From assembly GCA_021851465.1 (NCBI GenBank), contig JAJZDL010000081.1:1-11615 (forward strand): a stretch of 11,615 bases of DNA. The letters run 5' to 3'. Positions 1-5,723 of this stretch are shown here, piece after piece. The position numbers and the translations under genes were made by a program. Numbering within the stretch: the first letter of the stretch is position 1; each line of letters opens with the position of its first letter. The notes beneath the pieces were generated by a model. It worked only from the letters and a program-made list of their open reading frames with translations, made no database searches and was not told where the DNA came from. The stretch is from Acidobacteriota bacterium (GTDB taxonomy: Bacteria > Acidobacteriota > Terriglobia > Terriglobales > Acidobacteriaceae).

Positions 1-686
1 ACCCCAAGCCCGAGAAAGCTCAACGTGGCCTCTGCCAGAACGGCGCCAGCCATCCCGATGGCCGCCTGCACCACCAGCGGCTGCACGATGTTGGGCAGGA
101 TGTGGCGGCACAGAACGCGCAGGTCGCTGGCTCCCAGCGCGCGCGCCGCCTCGACATACTCGCGCTCCTTGACTGCCATCACCTGCGCCCGCACCAGCCG
201 GGCATAGCCCACCCAGCCGGAGATCGAGAGTGCCAATATCAGATTGATCAACCCCGGCCCGATAAACGCGACAAACGCAATGGCAAGCAGAATCCCAGGC
301 AAGGCAAGAAATGCGTTTGTCGCATAGATGTTGATCGCCGTGTCGGTCCATCCGCCGTAGAAGCCTGCCAGCGCGCCCGCAACCAATCCGATGCCAAGCG
401 AGAGTGAGACCACGGAGACCGCGACAATCAGCGAGATCCGAGCGCCATACAGTGTGCGCGAGAGGATGTCGCGGCCCAGCTCATCGGTGCCGAACCAGTG
501 CGCGGCACACGGAGATAGCAACCTGCCGGCCAGGTCGATCCGTGCCGGGTCCTGCGGCGCAAGCCACGGCGCAAAGACCGCGCACACCACAAAGCCCGCC
601 AACAGCACAGCGCCCAGCGCCGCCAATGGCTGCTCGACCATGCTATGCTTCAAGAGCGATCGTCGTAGGAATGGGGCGGTTGACAT
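1..686 (-). CDS. DppC/OppC-type ABC transporter permease, C-terminus cut by window edge
   Basis: Inner-membrane permease subunit of a peptide/nickel-type ABC importer; with a DppB partner it would form the channel for a solute delivered by a periplasmic binding protein. The minus-strand reading frame is open to the left edge, giving about 228 residues of a usual 280-300. It starts MSTAPFLRRSLLKHSMVEQ, then a first membrane segment and FAPWLAPQDP, then HWFGTDELGRDILSR, the classic DppC motif after helix 1. The ATPase-coupling EAA loop reads YVEAARALGA...HILPNIVQPL, and the frame leaves the window inside EATLSFLGLG. I chose ATG 686 because it adds the usual basic RR segment before helix 1; an in-frame stop lies just upstream at 702-704, and ATG 641 would remove the basic segment. 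Ribosome-site support is weak (GAGACAG). It is divergent from the epimerase gene. The substrate cannot be told from the sequence. The matching DppB lies 5 kb away on the same strand. Confidence 0.93.
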   Translation of the reverse strand, partial: MSTAPFLRRSLLKHSMVEQPLAALGAVLLAGFVVCAVFAPWLAPQDPARIDLAGRLLSPCAAHWFGTDELGRDILSRTLYGARISLIVAVSVVSLSLGIGLVAGALAGFYGGWTDTAINIYATNAFLALPGILLAIAFVAFIGPGLINLILALSISGWVGYARLVRAQVMAVKEREYVEAARALGASDLRVLCRHILPNIVQPLVVQAAIGMAGAVLAEATLSFLGLG

Positions 687-798
687 AATCTGTCTCAAGT
701 ATCATTTCACAACATAGCGCAGGCCGGTGGAGGGTCTTGTCTCGGACCATGGCCGCCGATGCACATGGGGCCGCAAGTAGATACTTACAAGAGGGAAA

Positions 799-1788
799 AT
801 GAGCATTGGGAGCCAGCGTGCCGTTGTCTGTGGAGCAGGCGGTTTTATCGGCGGACACCTTGTAAAACACCTCCTCGCCCAAGGCGTCGATGTGGTTCGC
901 GCCGTGGACATCAAGCCGCTCGACGAGTGGCACCAGGTGACAGGCTCTGTCGAGAACCTTGTGCTGGACCTGAAGAACAGGGAAAACTGCCTGGCTGCCG
1001 CCGAAGGGGCTACCTCCGTCTATCAACTCGCCGCGGACATGGGCGGAATGGGCTTTATCGAGAACAATAAGGCCCTCTGCATGTTGAGCGTTCTCACCAA
1101 CACGCACATGCTCATGGCAGCGCGCGACAAAGGCGTCGAGCGCTTTTTCTACTCCTCCTCCGCTTGCGTCTACAACGGCGATAAGCAGAGCAGCCCCAAC
1201 GTCGCGGCCCTGAAAGAAGCGGACGCATACCCGGCCATGCCGGAGGATGGCTATGGATGGGAGAAACTCTTCAGCGAGCGCATGTGCCGCCACTTCGAGG
1301 AGGACTTCGGCCTGCAGTGCCGCGTTGCCCGCTTCCACAACGTCTATGGCCCCTACGGCACATGGGATGGAGGTCGCGAGAAGGCCCCGGCCGCCATCTG
1401 CCGCAAAGTGATCGAGGCCAAACGCACCGGAAAGCATGAGATCGAAATCTGGGGGGACGGCAGCCAGACGCGCAGCTTTATGTATATCGACGACTGCATC
1501 GAGGGCATTCGCTTGATCTTCGAGAGCGACATCCACGAGCCGCTCAACCTCGGGTCCAGTGAACTCGTCTCCATCAATCAACTCGTGGACATCGTCGAGG
1601 ACATTGCGGGCATCAAGCTCGATCGCAAATACAATCTGAGCGCTCCCAAGGGGGTCAACGGGCGCAACAGCGACAACACCTTGATCCAGAAGATGCTCGG
1701 CTGGGAGCCTTCCATCCGATTGCGCGTCGGCTTGGAGAAGACATACAACTGGATCGAGAGCGAGATGCGCGCTGGCGCTGCAAAATAG
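799..1788 (+). CDS. GDP-mannose 3,5-epimerase-like NAD-dependent sugar epimerase (SDR family)
   Basis: Extended short-chain dehydrogenase that probably converts GDP-D-mannose to GDP-L-galactose (and/or GDP-L-gulose) in the cytoplasm. The 329-residue protein opens with a Rossmann NAD-binding motif GAGGFIGG (residues 12-19). It continues with AADMGGMGFI (78-87), SSSACVY (119-125), YGWEK (152-156), RFHNVYGPYGTWDGGREK (178-195), WGDGSQTRSF (218-227) and GRNSDN (288-293). These segments match plant GDP-mannose 3,5-epimerase very closely. The plant catalytic residues Cys145, Tyr174, Lys178 and Lys217 correspond to Cys123, Tyr152, Lys156 and Lys195 here, all with the same offset of 22. That makes this specific enzyme more likely than a generic UDP-glucose epimerase. 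GAGGG lies just before ATG 799, with rather short spacing. The GT26 gene follows 34 bp after the stop, suggesting an operon. Function is inferred from residues, not tested. Confidence 0.88.
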   Translation: MSIGSQRAVVCGAGGFIGGHLVKHLLAQGVDVVRAVDIKPLDEWHQVTGSVENLVLDLKNRENCLAAAEGATSVYQLAADMGGMGFIENNKALCMLSVLTNTHMLMAARDKGVERFFYSSSACVYNGDKQSSPNVAALKEADAYPAMPEDGYGWEKLFSERMCRHFEEDFGLQCRVARFHNVYGPYGTWDGGREKAPAAICRKVIEAKRTGKHEIEIWGDGSQTRSFMYIDDCIEGIRLIFESDIHEPLNLGSSELVSINQLVDIVEDIAGIKLDRKYNLSAPKGVNGRNSDNTLIQKMLGWEPSIRLRVGLEKTYNWIESEMRAGAAK

Positions 1789-1822
1789 CCCTGTGCTTCA
1801 CAAAATCAGGGGGCATTCGCGT

Positions 1823-2593
1823 ATGTCCAACTCGATACTGGACGACAACCATCTTTATCGGACGGTGCTCGGCGTCTCGTTCTTCGGCGGGCGCGCCTCC
1901 ACGGCCGTGCAAGCCATGCGTGGCGGAGGGCTGCTGGTTGCGCCCGCTGCGCCTGCGCTCAAGGACATGGACCGCGATGTCGGCTACCGCAATGCGCTGC
2001 TCGACGCGGACATTGTGCTCGCGGACAGCGCGCTGATGGTTCTCGTCTGGAACTTTATACAACGAGATTCTCTCTGCCGGCTCTCCGGCCTGAAATATCT
2101 GCGTGAACTGCTCTTGCAGCCGGATGTTCGCCAACAGGGCAACACGCTTTGGATCATGGCCAGCCAGAAGAGCGCGGCGATAAACCTCAAATGGCTGGCC
2201 GATAACGGCATCGCGGTCGATCCCCAGCATGTATACATGGCCCCCATCTACGGTGAGGTCGTCGAGGACGACGCCTTGCTTGCGTTGCTCGATCGCCTGC
2301 GCCCACAGCACGTCATCGTCACAATCGGCGGCGGCACGCAGGAGCGTCTCGGCTATTGTCTCAAGCAGAAGCTCAGCTACAAGCCCGCAATCCATTGCAT
2401 CGGTGCCGCCATCGCCTTTCTCAGCGGCGACCAGGTCAACATTCCGGTCTGGGGAGACAGGTTCTACCTCGGCTGGCTGCTTCGCTGCCTCTCCGATCCA
2501 AAACGCTACATCCCACGCTACTGGGATGCGCGTAAATTGATAGCGCTTATGGTGCGCTATCGCGATCGCCTGCCAGACCTGCGTGGCACTTGA
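1823..2593 (+). CDS. WecG/TagA/CpsF-family (GT26) glycosyltransferase
   Basis: Predicted glycosyltransferase that moves a sugar from a nucleotide sugar to a membrane lipid-linked acceptor during surface polysaccharide assembly. The 256-residue length fits the family. Features in order: GGLLVAPAAPAL (35-46, replacing the usual TPN segment); ADIVLADSALMV (62-73) with Asp68 at the position of the catalytic aspartate of TagA; RLSGLKYL (86-93) for the usual RxxG; VTIGGGTQER (166-175), equivalent to the VGLGxPKQE motif; IGAAIAFLSG (193-202); and a basic C-terminus with LSDPKRYIPRYW (223-234) that probably sits on the membrane. There is no membrane-spanning helix. I prefer ATG 1823, preceded by AGGGGG at nine bases; GTG 1793 would add ten unconserved residues and lacks a ribosome site. 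It follows the epimerase closely, so GDP-L-galactose or a related sugar may be its donor, which is inference. Confidence 0.87.
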   Translation: MSNSILDDNHLYRTVLGVSFFGGRASTAVQAMRGGGLLVAPAAPALKDMDRDVGYRNALLDADIVLADSALMVLVWNFIQRDSLCRLSGLKYLRELLLQPDVRQQGNTLWIMASQKSAAINLKWLADNGIAVDPQHVYMAPIYGEVVEDDALLALLDRLRPQHVIVTIGGGTQERLGYCLKQKLSYKPAIHCIGAAIAFLSGDQVNIPVWGDRFYLGWLLRCLSDPKRYIPRYWDARKLIALMVRYRDRLPDLRGT

Positions 2594-2642
2594 ACCCGCT
2601 CTCATCGCAGCATCCATCCATCGCGCTTTGGGCCGCATCCTA

Positions 2643-2660
2643 GTGGAAGGGTTCTTCCAC
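2643..2660 (+). promoter_or_regulatory. Hairpin covering the ribosome site of the CAP-protein gene
   Basis: A perfect 7-bp inverted repeat, GTGGAAG-GGTT-CTTCCAC, ends two bases before ATG 2663. The only purine-rich candidate ribosome site, GGAAGG (2645-2650), lies in its 5' arm and loop, so the folded RNA would hide it. There is no following T-run, so it is unlikely to be a terminator for the genes upstream. Structure is seen; a regulatory role is inferred. Confidence 0.4.
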
Positions 2661-2662
2661 GC

Positions 2663-3463
2663 ATGAAACCGTTACGCCTGTCGGCTCGTCTTCTGTTTAT
2701 CTTGGCCACCGCCATTCCCCTGCTCCCCTCTGCCCTCGCGCAGCAGGCCACCGGCTCCGCGGACACCCCCACAGTCGCCGAACAGTACCTCCTCTCCGCC
2801 GCAAATCAGGAGCGCGCCGCGCGCAACCTGCCTCTGCTGCGCCGCGATCCACAGCTCGCCCGCGCTGCCGAACGGCATGCACAACTGATGGCCGAACACG
2901 GCGCAATCTCCCACCAGTTCCCCGGAGAGCCGGAGCTTGCGAGCCGCGCCAAAAGCGCAGGCGTGGCCTTCAGCCTCATCGCCGAGAACGTCGCCGAAGC
3001 GCCCAGCTCCATCCAGATCCAGCAGATGTGGATGCACTCGCCGGAGCACCGCGCCAACATGCTCAACCCAAACACCGATTCCGCGGGCATCGCCGTAGTC
3101 GCGCGCAACGGCCAACTCTACGCCGTCGAGGACTTCACCAAAACTGTGCCCGCCACTGGCCTCGCCGCGCAGGAGTCGGCCATCGGAGCGCTCGTCGCGC
3201 GCACGGGCCGCATCGCGCTGGACACCGCACCCGGCGACATCTCCGCCGCCCGCCGCACCTGCGCCATGTCCACCGGATACGCTGGCCCGCGCAAACCATG
3301 GTTCGTCATGCGCTTCACCTCCAACGACCTCACCCAACTGCCCAGCGAACTCAAGTCTCAACTGGCATCGGGCCGCTACCGCCAGGCCTCCGTCGGCGCC
3401 TGCGCCGTCAACTCCACCGGCCCCTTCGCCGCATACAGCTTCGCCGTCCTGCTCTTTCCCTGA
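2663..3463 (+). CDS. Secreted CAP-domain (SCP/PR-1-like) protein
   Basis: Exported protein of the cysteine-rich secretory/antigen 5/PR-1 superfamily; bacterial members are extracytoplasmic and mostly of unknown activity. A Sec signal peptide is clear: basic start, hydrophobic core from residue 9 and likely cleavage after ALA at residue 26. The CAP domain spans about 38-160. It contains NQERAARNLPLLRRDPQL (48-65), His72 and the following LMAEHGAISH, AENV (107-110) with Glu108, then WMHSPEHRANML (123-134) with Glu128 and His129. These match the conserved His/Glu set of the fold. The last 100 residues form an additional region I do not recognise, with two cysteines (200 and 247) that could pair after export. 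The gene starts 69 bp after the GT26 gene on the same strand; it may be co-transcribed or have its own promoter. It is convergent with the minus-strand genes that follow. GC is higher than in the epimerase and GT26 genes. Confidence 0.9.
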   Translation: MKPLRLSARLLFILATAIPLLPSALAQQATGSADTPTVAEQYLLSAANQERAARNLPLLRRDPQLARAAERHAQLMAEHGAISHQFPGEPELASRAKSAGVAFSLIAENVAEAPSSIQIQQMWMHSPEHRANMLNPNTDSAGIAVVARNGQLYAVEDFTKTVPATGLAAQESAIGALVARTGRIALDTAPGDISAARRTCAMSTGYAGPRKPWFVMRFTSNDLTQLPSELKSQLASGRYRQASVGACAVNSTGPFAAYSFAVLLFP

Positions 3464-3474
3464 GCCTGGCGCCC

Positions 3475-3622
3475 CTACTTCACATCGAAGCGAACAGTGT
3501 CGAGGATGTCCGTGAGCCGTTTGCGCACCCGATCGAGTTCTTCTTCGCCGATCTCCTTCGCGCCGGAGACCTCGCCACCACAAAATGTGTTGATCGCCAG
3601 GTCGAAGCGGTAGCCCGCGCCG
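3475..3622 (-). pseudogene. C-terminal fragment duplicated from the exported-protein gene at 5058-5693
   Basis: This stretch is 143/148 identical, without gaps, to 5058-5205, the last 48 codons and stop of the intact exported-protein gene. In the same frame it reads YRFDLAINTFCGGE through to RFDVK and a TAG stop. Mismatches are at 3482, 3522, 3577, 3615 and 3617. Four of the five change a residue (Ala to Val, Glu to Lys, Val to Ala, Cys to Gly), which fits loss of constraint. Upstream of the match the frame has no ATG and hits a TGA within about 12 codons, so it cannot encode the protein. The fragment starts only 12 bp after the CAP gene stop. Confidence 0.9.
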
Positions 3623-3820
3623 CGCCTGAATAAGAAAAGAGCAACTCAGGCAATGATTGGCGTTCGTCAAACATCGAAGATAACGGGTGTGCTCCTACTG
3701 CATCTGTTGCGACAGCGCCTATGCTTCAAACCACGCGGCACAGGTCGACCGGAAGTCGATGGATCCTGGGGCGTGTCAATGCTAGATCTCAGACCTCCGC
3801 GCACGGTATGAAGCAGGCAC
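3623..3820. other. Intergenic stretch with no recognised gene
   Basis: About 200 bp between the pseudogene fragment and the stop of the 324-residue exported protein. It is less GC-rich than the flanking genes. Short frames here are off-frame readings of the duplicated fragment. I see no convincing terminator, tRNA or promoter. Confidence 0.5.
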
Positions 3821-4795
3821 TCAGTAGCGGCTTGCAACCGTATATACATGCGGCGAACGGCCGGCCGGTGGCTGGTCGGTAGACGGCTGTTGGGTGCTAG
3901 TCGCCGGTTGCTGAAGGCTAAAATAAACTCCTCTCCTTTGATTCACATCGACTGTTTTATTCATGTCAAGTTGACCGAGCGGCATGACCACAGGAGATCC
4001 GTTGAGGGCCGTGTAGTGAATCAACCCGTTGGAATCGAGAGAATAGGACGTTGCATACATGCCGTAGCCGTTGCGCATGATAAGCAGTGTGAGCGGAGCG
4101 GGTGCCAGTGCGTAAACGGGCATGGGCGTGGGAGGCCGAGCGGGCCTGTAGAGCATGGGGCTGGGGGCCATCGCGGGCGTCTCCGGTCCCGGTGAATTGG
4201 AAAGGGGAGACCTTTGGGTCTGGGTTTGCCGCTCGATGGGAGCATCCTGGGTCGGAATGCCGACGTCCTGCATGATTTTGAGGGTAAGCGTCGTCTCCGC
4301 CTTAAGAACTGGGCGTGGCCCGCGACGTGGAAGGTTGAGGAGATCGATGGGCCACAAGATTGGCAGGGACCATTCGACTACATCGCGCACGGCATGTCCC
4401 CGGCCCCGGATTCTGCCTTCTTTGTCGACGGTGTAGTCGGGTACGCCGATTACTTTGGCCGAAATCGGAACCATGGTGTCGGGCTGCACAAGCATACGGT
4501 CGAACTTCAGCTCCATCCAGCCCTTTCCGACAAAGTGACCGGGGTCTTTGTACGCCTCGAAGTGACCCAGAAGATAACTGCCATAGGGAAACTCCGAGCG
4601 CCCGTAGAGCTCCACATAGCTCATCTCGCACAGGATTGGGTCGCCAACGGTTTCAGTTTCAGAAGAGAGATTGGGTTCTGCGGTTACGCACTGAACGATG
4701 GATCCCGCCGGGACAAGCTGCTCGGCGGCATAGACGGTTGAAGTGAGGGGCACAACAGAGACGAGCACAAGGAAAATGCTGGAGATGCGTTGCAT
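3821..4795 (-). CDS. Exported protein of unknown function with a Pro-rich linker and an acidobacterial-type C-terminal motif
   Basis: A 324-residue protein with a clear Sec signal peptide (MQRISSIFLVLVSV...VYA, cleavage near residue 23-24). Residues 25-180 form a first domain with two cysteines (36, 56) and a pattern of GSIVQC, GDPILCEMSY, FPYGSYLLGHFEA and PDTMVPISAKV. This vaguely resembles beta-rich proteins that begin with a 'Gt...v.l...i.s...k.Gd' pattern, but I cannot name the family. Residues 181-235 are a Pro/Gln/Ser-rich linker. The end (236-297), LTLLIMRNGYGMYATSYSL to LGQLDMNKTVDVNQRRGVYF, resembles a motif I associate with many acidobacterial secreted proteins (LDxxxTxxxNxxRGxxF). 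I chose ATG 4795 because AAGGAG lies eight bases upstream and the signal peptide begins there. ATG 4882 would put 29 non-signal residues in front. Base composition is lower in GC (roughly 52-57% on two sampled lines) than in neighbours. The gene sits between two copies of a direct repeat. Confidence 0.82.
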   Translation of the reverse strand: MQRISSIFLVLVSVVPLTSTVYAAEQLVPAGSIVQCVTAEPNLSSETETVGDPILCEMSYVELYGRSEFPYGSYLLGHFEAYKDPGHFVGKGWMELKFDRMLVQPDTMVPISAKVIGVPDYTVDKEGRIRGRGHAVRDVVEWSLPILWPIDLLNLPRRGPRPVLKAETTLTLKIMQDVGIPTQDAPIERQTQTQRSPLSNSPGPETPAMAPSPMLYRPARPPTPMPVYALAPAPLTLLIMRNGYGMYATSYSLDSNGLIHYTALNGSPVVMPLGQLDMNKTVDVNQRRGVYFSLQQPATSTQQPSTDQPPAGRSPHVYTVASRY

Positions 4796-4934
4796 GGGGA
4801 GGACTCCTTGTCTGACCAGCTTCCTGCAGAAGCCGGTCGCCGTGCTGGCAACAACGGGGCTAGCAGCAGATGAAACGATCAAGGAACAGGGTCCCCTAGG
4901 CTAACGGCTGGCGTTCAGCCCCCGGGCGGCAACT

Positions 4935-5001
4935 ATTCTACGGGCATGCAAATCTGCCCGCTGAATGTAAGATGCACGCAGTGGTTGTGGGATGCACGCA
5001 G
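4935..5001 (-). promoter_or_regulatory. Candidate control region for the exported-protein gene: palindrome next to a -10-like box, plus paired direct repeats
   Basis: Reading on the minus strand toward the gene at 3821-4795, two 16-base direct repeats (5001-4986 and 4981-4966, 14/16 identical, core CTGCGTGCATC) lie exactly 20 bp apart. They are followed by an inverted repeat CGGGCA-GATTTGCA-TGCCCG (4960-4941) and immediately by TAGAAT (4940-4935), one mismatch from a TATAAT box. No good -35 box is seen at the right distance, so an activator-type promoter is possible. The repeats are seen directly; promoter function is inferred. Confidence 0.35.
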
Positions 5002-5026
5002 CAAACACAATGTCCTTTGGCCCCCT

Positions 5027-5047
5027 AAAAAAGCTGCCGTTCAGGCA
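5027..5047 (-). terminator. Possible weak intrinsic terminator after the 211-residue exported protein
   Basis: Eleven bases beyond the TAG stop at 5058, the minus strand reads TGCC-TGAAC-GGCA, then GC and a run of six T. The stem is only four to five base pairs, so termination would be inefficient; the T-run is the main support. Confidence 0.4.
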
Positions 5048-5057
5048 ATCGTCAGAA

Positions 5058-5205
5058 CTACTTCGCATCGAAGCGAACAGTGTCGAGGATGTCCGTGAGC
5101 CGTTCGCGCACCCGATCGAGTTCTTCTTCGCCGATCTCCTTCGCGCCGGAGACCTCGCCGCCACAAAATGTGTTGATCGCCAGGTCGAAGCGGTAGCACA
5201 CGCCG
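5058..5205. repeat. Right copy of a 148-bp direct repeat (parent copy)
   Basis: Matches 3475-3622 with five substitutions and no gaps, offset 1583 bp. This copy is the intact 3' end of a gene, so it is the likely source. The two copies bound a lower-GC segment holding the 324-residue exported protein gene. Confidence 0.92.
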
Positions 5206-5693
5206 TGGCGCAGCGTGGTGTAGATCTCGTCGCGCTCCACCGTGCAGATCGCCTGCTGCTCATCGTGCCCATGCGCAAAGCTGGCCCCCGCAATCTCGCT
5301 CTGCCCGCCTCGACCTCCCTGCACCGGCCTGCCCCCCGCTGCCGGCCCTGCCTGCCGCGCGCACGCCGCGCCGTTCGTGTGCGGCGTCACGCTGAAGTAC
5401 AGATACGCGCCGCTGAAGGTCGATGCCGGAAACGGGTTCGCAGGCATACTGGCCACCGCGCGCATCTGCGTCGTCCGCGCCGCCGACCGCGCATCCAGGC
5501 GAAACGTGCTGATCTCGCCATCGCGTTGCGCAAAGTTCCAGTTCGCCGGATAGTCGAACGAGAGCCTGTAAACCGGATCGTGAAAGGTCCGCTGCGCAGC
5601 CGGACCAGGCGCAACGGGCGCGCTCTGCGCCACAAGCACCGGGCACATGAGTCCCATCGCAATGAGCGAAATCTTCCTGCTCAAACTCTTCAC
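5058..5693 (-). CDS. Exported protein of unknown function, 211 residues
   Basis: I do not recognise the family. The N-terminus (MKSLSRKISLIAMGLMCPVLVAQSAPVA) is a signal peptide with likely cleavage near residue 23-28; Cys17 does not sit in a proper lipobox. The mature part has YRLSFDYPANWNF (42-54), typical of exported proteins that carry a PsbP-like or similar 'FSFDYPxxW' beta-sheet start, which is only a weak hint. A Gly-rich low-complexity stretch lies near 113-136, and four cysteines (111, 150, 166, 177) could form disulfides. The charged C-terminal helix is EELDRVRERLTDILDTVRF. The start is GTG 5693 with GGAG nine bases upstream. It begins 30 bp after the DppB stop, so it is probably the last gene of that transcript. 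Its last 48 codons have been copied to 3475-3622. Confidence 0.85.
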   Translation of the reverse strand: MKSLSRKISLIAMGLMCPVLVAQSAPVAPGPAAQRTFHDPVYRLSFDYPANWNFAQRDGEISTFRLDARSAARTTQMRAVASMPANPFPASTFSGAYLYFSVTPHTNGAACARQAGPAAGGRPVQGGRGGQSEIAGASFAHGHDEQQAICTVERDEIYTTLRHGVCYRFDLAINTFCGGEVSGAKEIGEEELDRVRERLTDILDTVRFDAK

Positions 5694-5723
5694 CGCACAA
5701 AACTCCGAATGCGTCTGACAGCT

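Noticed and set aside
680..705. TTGACA followed by TATCAT as a promoter for the epimerase gene
   Set aside because: The spacing is only 14 bp and the -35 box overlaps the dppC start, so this looks accidental.
643..1581. 312-codon open frame antisense to the epimerase gene
   Set aside because: It has no family motif and mirrors the codon pattern of a very strongly conserved gene on the other strand; long antisense frames are expected in GC-rich coding DNA.
2614..2626. 13-base word CCATCCATCGCGC shared with the palindrome at 11317-11346
   Set aside because: The second arm is missing, and one or two shared 13-mers are expected by chance in a window this size; it could be a decayed copy but there is no further support.
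1655..2638. 327-codon frame antisense to the GT26 gene
   Set aside because: Arg/Ala-rich composition with no domain, fully covered by a recognised gene.
2672..3670. 332-codon frame antisense to the CAP gene
   Set aside because: Gly/Arg-rich shadow; the plus strand has a signal peptide and complete CAP motifs.
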